Shown: positions 1 to 16,869 of the stretch, in pieces | How positions within the stretch are numbered: position 1 is the stretch's first letter | Layout: the number at the start of each line of letters is the position of its first letter | DNA from: Blastocystis sp. Blastoise | Taxonomy: Eukaryota; Sar; Bigyra; Opalinata; Blastocystidae | DNA: 64,000 bases | Assembly (NCBI GenBank): GCA_039096225.1 | Contig: JBBPEB010000034.1 | Span: forward strand, 372,001-436,000 | Direction: 5' to 3' | Translations under genes and position numbers: made by a program | The notes under the pieces: model-generated | What the model was told of the DNA's origin: nothing | What the model saw: only the letters and a program-made list of their open reading frames with translations | Database searches by the model: none

Positions 1-10
1 TCAAAATAAT

Positions 11-1829
11 ATGTATAAAATTACTTTCCAAAGTAATCTTCATAGTTATAGAGAAAAGTATAGAAAATCAATAAATTCTAATTCTAAGGCTTATTTGAAT
101 GAAATGAATTCTAATGATAATACAACGATTCACAATTATTTAAATGATTATAATTCTATCAATAAACAAAATTCTCCTTTATATAATAATAATAATAGTA
201 CTATATTTGATGATAATACTTATCAAAAATATTGTCCTTTAAATAAAGATTATTATACACGTCGTTCTCCTATAATTTTCTTAATTCCTGTTGAAGAAAA
301 TACTCAGTTAAATACCATGAATGAGAATAAAATAGAAAGTCTTATTAAATATAATGATGAATATCCTGTTAATATATATATATATAAAGAACTTCAATAT
401 AAAAAATTATGTTATTATGCATCACAATTATATATACCTGTAATTTCAAATGATATGAATAATATAAGAAATTATTATCAATTTGAATTTATAAAAGAAT
501 ATTCAATTTGTTTTTATGATTTTGATTATGATAATATTTTAAATGTTATATATTCAACAAATGGTATTAATGAAACAATATCAAAAAGATATTTTTCTTT
601 AAAAGATTATGAGATTTCACATGGTATTCGTAAGAATCTTATATTTGATGTTAATGAGTCTATTATCGATGGCCATATGGAAGTTAATACTTATTCATTT
701 GATACTTATAAACAAGATTCGAATAATAATATTGATTATGATTGTATAAATATAATGGAAAAGAGAAATGAATTGACTTCTCTTGTTCCTGCTATTATAT
801 ATAAATATAAATATTCTTCATATAAAGATGAGAATTATATGAATAAACATGTTTCTTTTAGAATACCTATAGAAAATACTAATAATATTAGTATCTCTAA
901 ATCTATGGATACTCAATATATATCAACTACTTCTTATAATACAAAAGAAAAGTCGATATATTCTATTTTTAAGAAATATAATAATAGTTCTTATGTTTCT
1001 AAACAAAAATATTTATATAATAAATATATAACATCAAATAAATCTTCTAGAATTCAAGATAAATATCTTGATGAATATGCATTATATCAATTAAGAAGAA
1101 AATTAGATGAAGAAAATACTAATGATTATTCTAAAGAACATTCTATTTATGAAAAAAATTCGAATGATTTCTATAGATATTCTGTTCCTTGTATTATTCG
1201 AGAATCTGCTTCAACTGATAATTCTTCATTATTAAATTCTAATAATGAATATATAGAAATGATGAATATGTATAATAAAATATCTTCTATTACTGAGGAT
1301 AAAAAAGATATATTCTATTCATCATTATATAATAAAGATAATAAAGATAATAAAGATAATAAAGATAATAAAGATAATGATAATAATAATAATCCTATAA
1401 TAAATAGATCTACTATACCTACTATGGTTATATATAAAGATTCACCTTATCATCTTAAGAAATCTATTACTTTACAACCACGTATTCAATATAATACTAC
1501 ATGTGTATCATTAAATGAAAAAGAAAAAGAAAATCGAAGTAATTATTATAAATTAAACATACCTTCACAAATTATAACAATAGAATACTCAAATAATAAT
1601 AAATATTATGGTGAATGTAAATATTATATGAGAGAAGGTGAAGGATTATTATTATATGCTGACAAAACTGCTTATTTTGGTTTATTTGAAAATAATATAC
1701 CTCATGGACATGGTATATATATTACAAAAGATCATATTTATAAAGGTGATGTTAATTATGGTATTTTAGTTATTGATAATATTCAAATTGATTTATTTGA
1801 AGTTGAAGAAAATCCTATTCGATATTCTT

Positions 1830-1874
<45 letters not shown>

Positions 1875-2018
1875 ATTTATAATTAATTATTTATATATAT
1901 ATTTATTGTATACTAATTATTATATATTTTTATAGCTATGTCATATCAAATAGCCGATTTTATACTTAAAAATCGTGAACTATTTGAATCTCATTGGATA
2001 TATCAAGCTATTCCTTAA
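11..2018 (+). CDS. MORN-repeat protein, Asn/Tyr/Ser-rich, two exons seen
   Basis: Exon 1 runs 11-1832 and exon 2 1936-2018. The intron starts GTATATAT and ends TTTTATAG, and the splice adds a tail ending in SHWIYQAIP before TAA. The first ~500 residues are low complexity, rich in Asn, Tyr, Ser and Asp, with a (KDN)n run near residues 440-455, and I recognise no fold there. Residues ~520-580 hold MORN-type repeats (YYGECKYYMREGEGLLLYAD, then YFGLFENNIPHGHGIY, then YKGDV). MORN repeats usually tether proteins to membranes or the cytoskeleton. No in-frame stop lies between the window edge and the ATG at 11, so the true start may be further upstream. It converges on NOL6. MORN call fairly sure; biological role unknown. 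Confidence 0.6.
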
Positions 2019-2467
2019 ATTATATATATAGTTTTTTTATTTAATAGTTTTAATTCCTATTTTTTTTATATATTTATTTTTTTTAATTCCTTTTTTTTAA
2101 TATATTTATTTTTAAAAATTTTTCATCTATTTTAAAAAACTTTTCATTTTTTTTATTTTCTTTAAAAAATATATATTATATATATATTTATTTTATATAA
2201 TTTAATATTTAAACATTTATATTTGAAATTGTTATGATATTGAGTATTTGTTTTAATAAAATATATATGATTTATATAGAATAAATATTATAGTATAATT
2301 AAAATGAAAAAAACAACAACACTATAATAATTACAGAATTAAAAAAAAGGGAATACAAAAAAGAGACAACAAGAACATATAAACAAACATATAAATAAAA
2401 ATATATAATTATAAATAAATAAAATAAAAAATAAATATTAAAATTAAATAATAAAAAAAAAAGTTAT
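2019..2467. other. Convergent intergenic spacer
   Basis: AT-rich 450-bp gap between the 3' ends of the MORN gene and NOL6. It holds poly-T and poly-A runs suitable for 3'-end formation on either strand. I see no gene or RNA in it. Confidence 0.6.
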
Positions 2468-6995
<4,528 letters not shown>

Positions 6996-7516
6996 TTGTT
7001 AATAGAAACTCAAAATGACAGTTATACTATAGAAATAAGATTTGTGAAAAACCAACTATTTCAACTTCCATGATTATTTGCTAATTTTGAGCCAGTCATT
7101 TTTCATATTCTTTCTAAAATTATTTTTTCTTTTCTTTTTTTTATAATGATATTTTATAAGTCTTCTATTGATGCATATTGATTCAATAGAGTCTGATCAA
7201 TTTATGATGTAAAAATAATATCGTTCTTTTACCTGATCTTCTATAATTAAAGTAGCTAATATGACTATTATTTTCTTTTAAAGTATAAAAAATAATCCAA
7301 AAAGTGTGAGTCAACAAAGAACAATAAATTTAATTTATTAAAATTGAAAAATACTTAAAATTATGAACAAAACTAGTGATAAATATTTAAAAAAAAAAAG
7401 CATTACAAAGAGTATTTGTGAAGAAGAAGAAAAAAGAAATATATAAACAAAAGGAAAGGAATAACTATATCTAATAATAAAAAATATATGAATAGTACCA
7501 TGAAAAACAGATAGAA
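6996..7516. other. Intergenic region upstream of NOL6
   Basis: About 520 bp between the NOL6 start and the 3' end of the next minus-strand gene. It is AT-rich with no coding segment that I can see and should contain the NOL6 promoter. No recognised element. Confidence 0.5.
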
Positions 7517-8206
7517 TTATTCATATTTTTCTTTAAATAAGCGACGATCAATAGAGGTGAAGCAATATAAAACAAAATCTTTTAAGTATAACGCAATGCC
7601 AGCTACAAACATAGCAATAATAAAAACACATGAATAAAAAAGAATATGCATTCCAAAATGATATCCAACTTTTTGTATAAGAGAAGGATAGGAATTAATT
7701 AATTGGGGAAATACTAAAGATAAGATTATGGAATAAATGAAAAACTCAATAGCTATATATAAAAGAACAATTCTTTTATGTGTTTGTTTTGATGTAAAGA
7801 AAATATAATCGACTAGAACAGAAATACATTCAAAAATATATTCATAAAAATATATGATATTCTCTGATGATAAATTATTCACATATACTTTTTTAGAACT
7901 GAAATTTGATAGATAGATCCACATAATAATTGAGAATAAGATCTTTATATCAATGACACTCTTAAAAACACTATAAGCTTCACTATCTTTCAAGCAAATT
8001 TTGGATGACCACAAACTGATCAAGGTTACTAAGTAATAGATAGCTAATTCCATCTCTACATGAATCACATAGCAATATGTAATCATCATATCAATATCTG
8101 TAGGCATAAAAGTAAAACCATTTTTAAAAAGACAAAACTTGCTAATAGCGATGGCAAGTAAACCAGACAGGCAATGCACTAATCGATAATAATGATAAAA
8201 ACTCAT
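7517..8206 (-). CDS. Multi-pass membrane protein, possibly AIG1/FAR-17a-like (copy A)
   Basis: Single exon of 229 codons with five or six hydrophobic segments: about residues 10-27, 48-67 (YYLVTLISLW), 83-101, 123-138, 145-165 and 183-210. The protein ends in a basic tail (RRLFKEKYE). Size, topology and the conserved segment around YYLVTLISL match the neighbouring two-exon gene at 8937-9682 (YFLITLISL). This suggests tandem paralogues that have diverged strongly. AIG1/FAR-17a/ADTRP serine-type lipid hydrolases have this length and six-TM plan, but the catalytic Thr and His are not clearly placed in this copy. Family assignment is inference; membrane protein is sure. Confidence 0.55.
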   Translation of the reverse strand: MSFYHYYRLVHCLSGLLAIAISKFCLFKNGFTFMPTDIDMMITYCYVIHVEMELAIYYLVTLISLWSSKICLKDSEAYSVFKSVIDIKILFSIIMWIYLSNFSSKKVYVNNLSSENIIYFYEYIFECISVLVDYIFFTSKQTHKRIVLLYIAIEFFIYSIILSLVFPQLINSYPSLIQKVGYHFGMHILFYSCVFIIAMFVAGIALYLKDFVLYCFTSIDRRLFKEKYE

Positions 8207-8936
8207 TGCAACTATCTTGAAATCAAATCTTATAGTGAAAAAATGAATCTATAAAGAAAAATAAACCTAAAAGAATAGAAAGAAAAATGTGGGTTTCCAT
8301 ATTCTATTCGAAGTTCTTTTGTATTCAGTTTTTTCTTATATTTGTTTCCATCATTTATTTTAGTAGTGTATATTCTTTATAATACTTTAACTTGTATATA
8401 TTTCTTATGAAATGTATGATAAATATAGAAATGAATCAACGAAATATTGATATTCTATGTATTTATAAGAAATAACAATGTATTAATTGACCCTATTCTC
8501 CTTTTTACGGGACTTCTCTTTTTTTTCAGTTAAATAGATATTATTTCAATAAAAGTTTTGCAACAATTATTTTCTTTTTCGTTTTCCGATTATTTCCGTT
8601 CAGATATATAATTAAATTATAATAGTTATTCTTAATATGTATGAATAGATCATACTACATATCTCCTTTTTTTAAATTTGAAAAAAAATCAACATTTTTT
8701 TAATAGATTAGTATAGTTTTCTTAATATTCTTTTGTTTGCTGTTGAATTATTATCTGAATCGAATTAAACAAAACAATGATATAAATATGAATAGAAAAC
8801 TAAATGAACCAATAAATAATTAAAAGAAACACATAAAATACTTTAATGAATTGCAAATAATATCATATATTTACAAGATTCAATAAATTTGAGAGTTAAT
8901 ATGATAAAAAGATGCAAAATGTAAAAAGAAAAATAA
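8207..8936. other. Intergenic region, no gene seen
   Basis: 730 bp of AT-rich sequence between two minus-strand membrane-protein genes. Only short random open frames; no repeat or RNA recognised. Confidence 0.5.
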
Positions 8937-9682
8937 TTAGTAACGAATACCAATTAGATCAAGATAAAATCGAATAGCATAAAATAGATGAGTGATTAGA
9001 TAATAATATACAAAAAAAATAAGAATACATATCCATAACTTTTTACCCATTTTCGTTGGATTCATAAAATCATAAGGGAACCAATGATCAGACCAACAGA
9101 AAGAGCCTAAAATAATACATATAACAAAATAAAGAAGTGCATCAATTATAGGAACTAATGGAGTTAAATGAATTGACACTGGTTTTTCACTGAATAGGAA
9201 GAAATCAGCAAGTACAAATAGAATTGTAGTTAAATGACGATGTTTACAAAGTTTTTCAAATTCTTCATCATATGTAGATTCTTGCTAGATATATATGTAA
9301 TAGAAGTAGCAATAATTTCATTATATATAAATAATATAAAAAAATAATATGAATAAGAAAATACTTTTTTAGATTGCGGATAAAGAACAATCCAGAAAAC
9401 TAGCATCGTTGTAAATGAACGAATATAAACTAAATATTGGAATATAATAAAAGCCCAATGAGTCAGGACTTGATGAAAACTAAATGATAATGAAATGAGA
9501 GTAATAAGAAAGTAAATCAGGATCATCAGATTCGTTTGTATTGTATAAAAAAAGAACTTCTTTATGAATCCTTCCCAGTTTTCTCGTTTCCACCAATATT
9601 GCATTGTAAGATAGACAATGATTCCAACACAAACAACGGAGACCAAGGAGTATATTAATTGTATGATATCATTAATTGACAT
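8937..9682 (-). CDS. Multi-pass membrane protein, AIG1/FAR-17a-like (copy B), two exons
   Basis: Exon 1 is 9682-9365 (106 codons) and exon 2 is 9284-8937 (115 codons plus stop). The intron runs from GTATTTTC to ATATCTAG, and both phases are zero. Without this splice the frame looks like two unrelated short proteins. The 221-residue product has about six hydrophobic spans. Features recalling AIG1/FAR-17a/ADTRP proteins (integral-membrane hydrolases of fatty-acid esters of hydroxy fatty acids): KKFFFYTIQTNLMILIYFLI in span 2, where the family has its Thr nucleophile in an Fk-x-lT context; KHRHLTTIL near mid-protein; SIHLTPLVPIIDALLYFV; and WFPYDFM, like the family WpYP. Function inferred from these similarities only. 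Confidence 0.6.
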
Positions 9683-9795
9683 TGTTGATAAAAATATCTG
9701 TATACTACTTTATTTAAGCAAAATAAATTTATAAATTTATAATGGTGTTTTTCCCATAAAAATGAGTATTTTTTTGTTTGTTTGTGATGAAAAAT

Positions 9796-9960
9796 CACTT
9801 GTAGGCAGGTTTTTGTTGTTTAGCAAAGTGGCGCTTGGACCACCACAGACAGCCTCAAAAACAACCACCGCCTGGTGCTGGAAAAACCACATACCGACGG
9901 AAAGGTTACCACCAACCGGCGCTTCGAGGACCATTTTTGACTGTGAACAATTTTTTTTAA
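9796..9960 (+). mobile_element. GC-richer mobile-element remnant with 19-base end motif
   Basis: Starts with CACTTGTAGGCAGGTTTTT and continues through markedly GC-richer sequence with GTGGCGCTTGGACCACC. The end motif matches those at 11444, 16849, 24611 and 62508, allowing a few changes. Open frames across it on both strands are by-products of the higher GC content. Foreign or mobile origin is inference from composition and repetition. Confidence 0.6.
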
Positions 9961-10175
9961 GAAGCAGTTACACAATTATTTTTCGCGCAAACAACACCAC
10001 TATTTGCCTCTTGACGAACATAAACACGCGAAATAAAAACACATATTTACTCTTATTTAGCGTAAAGTGGGTATTAATGACACATTAACAGGGTCTAATA
10101 AGTTATTTTAGAAGTCATTTACATTTAATTAAGATTCTTTTTTATTCTCAAAACAACTCATTTTCATCTCAATTG

Positions 10176-10363
10176 TACAGTCATGTAAAAAACCGGACAC
10201 GCCAGTGTTTTTATTCTTTTTTCTCCACGATTATTTATTATTTCTTTACAACTTTTTGAATTTATAATATATAATGATTACTCTATACAAAAATGTTTTT
10301 TTCTTTTTTATTAAAATAAGAAAGAATATCGAACAAAAAATGTCTAGTTTTTTACATTTTCTG
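10176..10363 (+). mobile_element. MITE-like element 1, Tc1/mariner-type ends
   Basis: Left end TACAGTCATGTAAAAAACCG (continuing GACAC). A degenerate inverted copy lies at about 10340-10363 (TGTCTAGTTTTTTACATTTT). Length is about 188 bp, with a TA at the outer edge as for Tc1/mariner target duplications. The first 25 bases are identical to the inverted right end of the element at 16870-17058. No transposase. Confidence 0.65.
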
Positions 10364-11443
10364 CCTTTTCTTTAAAACTTTTCTTTTGAGTACTCCTAAT
10401 AAATATAAACGTATAAAATCATATATATATAATCTATGTGTATGCTGTAGTCTATATATACCTTATCTAATAAATCATTCAAGTATATTAACTCCTTCTT
10501 GACTGATCATTTCGTTTTTTTTTTGTTTTTTTTTTCTTACAAAAAAATTGTTTTGTGTTTAAATATATATTATATATGGTAGGTGTGTATAAGAGGTATT
10601 GATTGATATTATTTTACAGTACTTATACCCTTTAAGAATAGTAAATATCGTGTGTTTCTTGAAAAACTGGACTTTTAACCCTCAAAAAACCCCTTTTTAG
10701 TTAATTATTTTAACAATACTTCCATCAAGTGTGTATTATTTTTTTAAATTTAAGAGTTTGCATTATCCTTTTAAAGAATATAAATATTATAATGTTTCAA
10801 GTAATATTTTAACACGATAGAGATATGCTCAAAGTTTGTTGTTTTTTTTCATTTGTTCGATTGCCAAGATTGAATTTGTTTCTGATCAAGATATTTTGTC
10901 TACAGTGATAAACGATAGCATAAGGCGTATTCATAATATAAAAAACTATTAAAAGTTATTCATTTTTTCTGATTGACAATCTACATTTTGTTCACATTTT
11001 TTAAATAACTTTCAATGGTCTTTACACTATTTTTAGTTGCAACTTATTACTATTTTTTTAATTACTGTATGTTAAACAATTCGTTTTTTTATTATTGAAA
11101 ACAATTCGTGGTGAAATATTGTTTTTTTCCCTGGTTGAATGCAAATGGGGGGTCTTTTTTTGTAAAAAAATATTGTATATTCTTGTTATTTTCCTCAAGT
11201 TATATGAAGAAGTTATCAATTCTTTATAAATTATCTTCTACATATATAACGAAATTTAATATGATATAATTGTATTGTAAGATAATATGTTTTATGATAA
11301 AGTTGTAAATGAGCTCATTGCTTGTGTAAAATCCTTTTAGAGATAGGTTTTTAAAAAATAATTGTCCTGCTGTCATGTGCATAGTACTCCGTCCATATAT
11401 CAGTAATCTAGCATCAAAAATATCATTTTAAATACAAAACAAA
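10364..11443. other. Gene-free AT-rich stretch
   Basis: About 1.1 kb without a supportable gene. It shows poly-T runs and short random frames only. Confidence 0.5.
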
Positions 11444-11580
11444 CACTGGTGGGCAGCTTTTTAAAATCGTGAAAATTCTGGTATGCACCCTAGCTGTTTT
11501 TTGGTATAAAAAAAGTGATTTTCTGGTATATACAGGACTTTTCCTGGTATAAACTTATGGTGGGTTTTGTATTCCTATAG
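11444..11580 (+). mobile_element. Mobile-element remnant with CACTGGTGGGCAGCTTTTT end
   Basis: Begins with the 19-base end motif and then shows CTGGTATG, TTGGTATAAA, CTGGTATATA and CTGGTATAAA spaced 25-40 bp apart. The same layout, inverted, ends at 16849. The end resembles hAT-type termini. No transposase is present, so this would be a non-autonomous copy. Confidence 0.55.
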
Positions 11581-11799
11581 TGACGGGCCATGTATCTTTT
11601 TATGACTACGACTTATTTTTAATGTTTTTTTTTGGTATTCCATAATGACAGTGGTTGTATTTACTGTTGATATATATAAGATAAAAATGTCCATAACAAC
11701 ATCTATTTTACATTTTAGACTTTCATTAGGATTATTTTAGACTGTTTTAAACACATTATTTCTTTGTCTTCTTTTAATACATATTTTAGTTGTTTAAGC

Positions 11800-12720
11800 A
11801 TAAAAAACAATAAAAATAACAAAATACAAAAAAATAAAAGAATAAACAATTAAATAAAGTAAAATATAAAAAACTATTATTTAATTTTGACCGAGGGACT
11901 TTGTTTTCTACTCATATAAGGAACCTATAAAAATATAATTATAGAAATGTAATAAATAAAAGGATAAATAAATACATACAGTTTAAGAGCTCATGGAGAA
12001 TCGCATTTCCTTGAAGCAGAACAACAAGAGAGGTTACCTTTGAAATCAAGTTATTTCTGGTCAGCTGATCGTTATAGAAGAAGCTATATTTATAATCACG
12101 AAGAGAATCTGTGCTTATTTTTGAATAATTTGAGTTATATATACAAGCTATAGAATAATAGATATATAGGGAATGAAAAAAAATACCATTTTAAAGAAAA
12201 CAACCAACTTTATAAATATTAATAAATATAAAGATTTTTGTAAGTGTTTTCTTGAAAAAAGAATAAGCATGGCCCTGAATATGAATTTGTATGAATTTTT
12301 TTATATATAAGAAAAGTACTAAAATCCAGGGGTTATTTCGACTCTGTAATATTTTTAGTAAAACTTCACTTTGAAGTTAAGAAAAATGTATATATTAATG
12401 CTTGTGTAATATGGTTGTTTATAAATATATAAATTGTACTCTGACAATGGTTTTAAGGTTACTGGTGTAAAAAACTTCCATTCTTGAAGGCAATTACTTT
12501 TTCATATTTGTTTTACTTATGAGCTTTATTGACGTTGTAGTGTTGATTGATTGTCAGTGAGTCGTTTTGAGTCAAAATATATACAAATAACGAACTTTTA
12601 TCAAACTGATTAACAAATACTGAGATAAAATATTTTATTATATTTATGTTTTCTTTTAATAGCAATACACTTGTAGAGATGAATAAGTGTAAAATTAGCT
12701 TTTAAAAAGCTTAATTAAAT
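11800..12720. repeat. Diverged duplicated block, copy 1
   Basis: Similar in order and content to 17080-18220. Shared landmarks: a run of AATAACAAAATACAAAAA; an exon-like island containing ACCTTTGAAATCAAGTTATT (versus ACTTTCAAACCAAGTCATT); a further island with CTGATTAACAAATAC (versus CTGATTGACTAATTC); and CACTTGTAGAGATGAA (versus TACTTGTAGAAATGAA). Islands of ordinary composition are separated by intron-like repeats, as in a decayed split gene. No intact frame. Confidence 0.5.
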
Positions 12721-13195
12721 GGTTTTAAGGTTATTTTCAATAAATAAAAATATTTTCTAAAAATATTATAAATATATATATACAAGCTTTATTTTCAATT
12801 ATTTTCATTTAAAAAAGATTATAAAAACTAAAAGATTATTAACTATTATATATTATACAAAGAGAATAAATAAAATAATTTATTAATATTATAATAATAA
12901 AAAGATATATATATAATAAAAAGTAAATATAAAAACAACAATATAATATAATTACTTATAATAAGAATGAGTTAATAAATACTAGTTGATTATTTTAATT
13001 TAGGATAGATTTATATATATATATAACATTTATTATATAACCTATATATATATAATCCATGTATATAACCTATATGTACATATACGTATATATTGTTCAT
13101 TCTCCATTGTATATATTATCTTTTTAAAACAGGCTACTGATTAAGAGAAAGAGTAATAGTAGTAGAGAAAAGAATTACAATAATTATATATCTAT

Positions 13196-13515
13196 TTAAT
13201 CTATATAAATATATTTAAATAGATATAAATAAATATAAATAGATATAAATAAATATAAATAGATATAAATAGATATAAATAAATATAAATAGATATATAA
13301 ATAAATATAAATAAATATAAACATATATATAAATATAAACAGATATAAATAAATATAAATAAATATAAATAAATATAAATAAATATAAATAAATATAAAT
13401 AAATATAAATAAATATAAATAAATATAAATAAATATAAATAGATATAAATAGACATAAATAAATATAAATATATTTAAATAGATATAAATAGATATAAAT
13501 AAAGATTAATAAATG
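13196..13515. repeat. AT minisatellite, ~12-bp units
   Basis: About 320 bp of tandem units alternating ATAAATAAATAT and ATAAATAGATAT, with occasional variants (ATAAACATAT). The reverse strand can be read as (Ile-Tyr-Leu-Phe)n in more than one frame, which is typical of repeats and not of a protein. Confidence 0.9.
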
Positions 13516-14025
13516 AATATATATATACTGAAACATTCAACACATTCCTCGATATAAATAAAACTCTCTCATTTCATTAGTCTTCATTTCTATCTATTCT
13601 TTTTATTATATATGTATATATTAATTAGTTGAAGAATACAATAATTAAGAGTAATTAATCTCATTTTAAGGCATTTATTTTCTACTTAAGTATATTAATT
13701 CTAAAGGTGAAAGTATAAGAAGAATCACGGGAAAAATGATCTATTTATAAATAGATATAATAGATATAGTATTCTAAATTGTTTGTTAAACGTATATAAT
13801 AACATATATGTATATATATATATAGTTTTATGTATAATAATATATACATATAAATATAAAAAATGATATAATAATAATAACATTATATACTATAGGAGAG
13901 ATAGTAGTACCAGAAACAAATAACATAAATTTCATTGAGTACTCAAGAAAGAATAATGTATTCTTACACTATATATGTTTATATAAAAATAAATATAGAC
14001 AAATACATATAGAATAGTAGCTAAA

Positions 14026-14067
<42 letters not shown>

Positions 14068-15600
14068 TATTGTATATACATAATATATACTTTATGTAAA
14101 CTGTGATTCTCTACTAAAGAAGAATCATAAATATATTTAACTATATATATATTATAATATAAATTAATAAATACATAGTAATTTTAATATATATACTTAT
14201 ATGAATAATCTCGAATTCTTATTTTATATTTTATTCACATCATAAGAAGCACAATATTCAAAACATATATATAATATCTCCTTGTTGATTTAATACATAT
14301 ATAACTATAGATAGAGAAAGCTAAAATGAATTTATAATATATAGTAATATATAATGTTATATATAAAGTGTAATAACAGTAATATATATTTAATAATATA
14401 CATAATAGTATGTTAAACCATATAAAACAGATTAACCAAAAGAAAAGACATTTTTGAGGGTTCATAGTAACTTCTCTACCACTTTCTTTTCATGATACTA
14501 AACTATATATAATAGATACATATAATAATATATTTATTTGGAAATATTATAATTAAATATATACTTTTATAATAATATGTTTAACTTGATATAATTCCAA
14601 ATAAACTGAACTCGCAATAAATAGTGAGACTCTCTTGACACTAACCCATTCTTATTACAATCGAGAGAAGTCTATCTATATCTATATTCATATATATCTA
14701 TGAAATAAAAATAGTAATAATAAAGATAATAATAATATAATTATATATAATAATATAATAATATATATATAACTATTTTTTTACAATAATAACATTAAAA
14801 TGCATATAAATAAAGATATATATATAAATATATAATCGAGATTAATCCATATAAACAAAATTATTAATATACTAATTTTCCAAATCCTTTTATTAAAAGG
14901 AATAAACTTTTCTATATTTTTCCCTATAAGAATTTATTCAATTGTCTAGTTTCTATTATACTGAAAAACTATATATATATATATATAATAAACAATATAA
15001 TAATAATATATGTATATAGAAAACATTATATATAATAATATATATAATAATATATATATACATAATTATATATATAAATCATTTAAGATTCGTCATAATC
15101 AATATAATAATAACTGTTTTCTTTAATTCTAAATATTTTATTCTGCTATAGACATAGATATATAATAAATACTACAATATATAATATATATATACCATAT
15201 TATAATGAAAGCAAGTAGTAATAACCTATGTTCTATCTTTATGCTGATTAATTCTCAGTATTCAAATAGTATTAGATGCCTATATATATAATACAAAATC
15301 ATTTTAATAATTTAAAAATATATTGAAAAAATTGAGAAATATTCTTAATAATATATATATATATAATAATATATATATATATAATAATATATATATATAT
15401 ATATAATAATATATAATAATATATATATATATATATATACAATAATTTTCTATAATGAACTTTGATATAATTGTTCAATTAATCAAATGATACTATATAA
15501 ATAATAAATAGAATGAATATATAAAAAATATATATATAATAATGATAATAAATAATTTATAAATATATAGAGTAATAAATAATATAAATTTTAATACATT
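13516..15600. other. Gene-poor region patterned like a decayed split gene
   Basis: Islands of 60-150 bp with mixed composition (for example 13540-13740, 14100-14140, 14420-14510, 14590-14690, 14870-14960, 15200-15290) alternate with (TA)n/(TAA)n runs of intron size. That spacing is the same as in the live genes here. No island carries a recognisable domain. One, at 13726-13731, contains the CACGGG word otherwise seen in exons. Pseudogene status is inference. Confidence 0.35.
15340..15440. repeat. (TA)n with TAATAATA interruptions
   Basis: Four or five blocks of (AT)6-10 separated by AATAATA, about 100 bp in total. Confidence 0.9.
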
Positions 15601-15879
15601 CAATTCTATATAAAAAAGTGAATAAATAAATCTAAAATAAAATAAATATATAAAACAATATTCTCCAATATATTTTAATTCAATCTACATCTAAAATAAG
15701 AAAATAGAATATTATAAAAATACAAAACTAATAATAATAAAAAAATTTATAAATACCTAATAATAAATACGAAAAACAATTCTTTCAATTAAATCACTTT
15801 TTCAAGATTCGATAACTACCCTAGAGTAATATAGATAGTGAATAAAGTAAAAATAAATAAAAAAATAAATAATAATAAA

Positions 15880-16230
15880 TATATACGGAAATGAATGTCT
15901 CCCATTCTCTCCTTTTTAATTTATTTTGAAATTTTTTTGATTTGAAACCATCCATTACTACCATTAAAGCAAATTGAATGATCTCATTCAATTACAACCT
16001 AAATAAATAAAATAGAAATTAGACAAAATTATTATATTTTATATTTATATACTTTTGAAGAGACCTGCGTGACTAAAGAGAAGGCTTGAAACTGTTGGTG
16101 ACATCTATAAGTTCTAAAAATAAATAAACGATAACATAATTACTGATTAAGTATTTGTATATAAAATAATTATAAAATATTTACTAATTTAAAGGTTCAC
16201 AGACTTCTTGAGATAGTTGATGCTCGAAAA
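15880..16230. repeat. Diverged repeat pair, copy 1
   Basis: Matches 23400-23780 in the same orientation: AATAAATATATAC, then TCTCCCATTCTCTCC, then TTTTGATTTGAAAC, then a TTGAAT-CAT-CAATTA island ending in AACCTA-ATAAA. Reverse-strand reading looks like short exons with GTATAT-type borders. No intact frame. Confidence 0.5.
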
Positions 16231-16385
16231 TAAATGAAAAGCAATCAACAAAGCTTGATAAGCTTAAAAATAAATTTTTGATTTTTTAAAAAAATAATTT
16301 TTTTTATACAATTTTTTCTTTTGTTAGTTAAAGACTTTTTTTCGACCGATTTTTTTCTTTTTTTTTGTCTTAAACTGAACTCAAA

Positions 16386-16401
16386 CCCTAACCCTAACCC
16401 T
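16386..16401. repeat. Short telomere-like CCCTAA run
   Basis: CCCTAACCCTAACCCT in otherwise AT-rich DNA. It sits between decayed repeats and next to a sequence, CCGCCAGTG at 16417-16425, resembling the mobile-element end motif. Too short to be a chromosome end. Confidence 0.7.
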
Positions 16402-16709
16402 GGACAAGAAAATGGTCCGCCAGTGACAATTTTTCTGACATTCATAAGAATGGCAACTTTATCATAATTCATATTCAATTCTATGTTCTTTCGAGTCTGT
16501 GAATTCGTTAGTATACGTGAATAATTCAATTAAGCAAATTGCCGAACAAAATTAAAAATGATTGTCCTAGATATTGTGGATAATTTCTTGAATATGTTAT
16601 AGAAAGTCTTAAATTATCAGTTAATATACAAATAAAACATCTTACTATCAATTTCTTAGATATAAATATATAAATATAAAACAACGAATTTATATGAGTG
16701 TCTACACAA

Positions 16710-16849
16710 CATTATACCAAGTTTATTTTTATTTTTGTGGTATAAATTACTTTCGTCGGTATAAAAAAAATTAAAGACCGATTTTTTCGTAATTTTGGTA
16801 TAAATTTATGGGGAACCTGGTATAAAAGGGAAAAAGCTGCCCACCAGTG
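16710..16849 (-). mobile_element. Mobile-element remnant, inverted copy of the 11444 type
   Basis: Ends (forward strand) with AAAAAGCTGCCCACCAGTG, the exact reverse complement of the 19 bases at 11444-11462. Reading inward it shows TATACCAG, TATACCAAA, TATACCGAC and TATACCAC, the counterpart of the spaced GGTATA motifs in the other copy. Confidence 0.55.
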
Positions 16850-16869
16850 AAAGAAAAATATTTATACAT

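Noticed and set aside
9737-10088. Overlapping open frames on both strands of about 65 and 108 codons
   Set aside because: They run across a GC-richer mobile-element remnant and beyond, share no domain and have no conserved start; openness follows from composition.
13196-13536. Two long reverse open frames of Ile/Tyr/Leu/Phe repeats
   Set aside because: They are translations of an AT minisatellite; several frames are open at once, which marks repeat and not protein.
14033-14062. TATA-box promoter in (TA)n runs
   Set aside because: TA runs are everywhere in introns and spacers here, so a TATA match carries no information.
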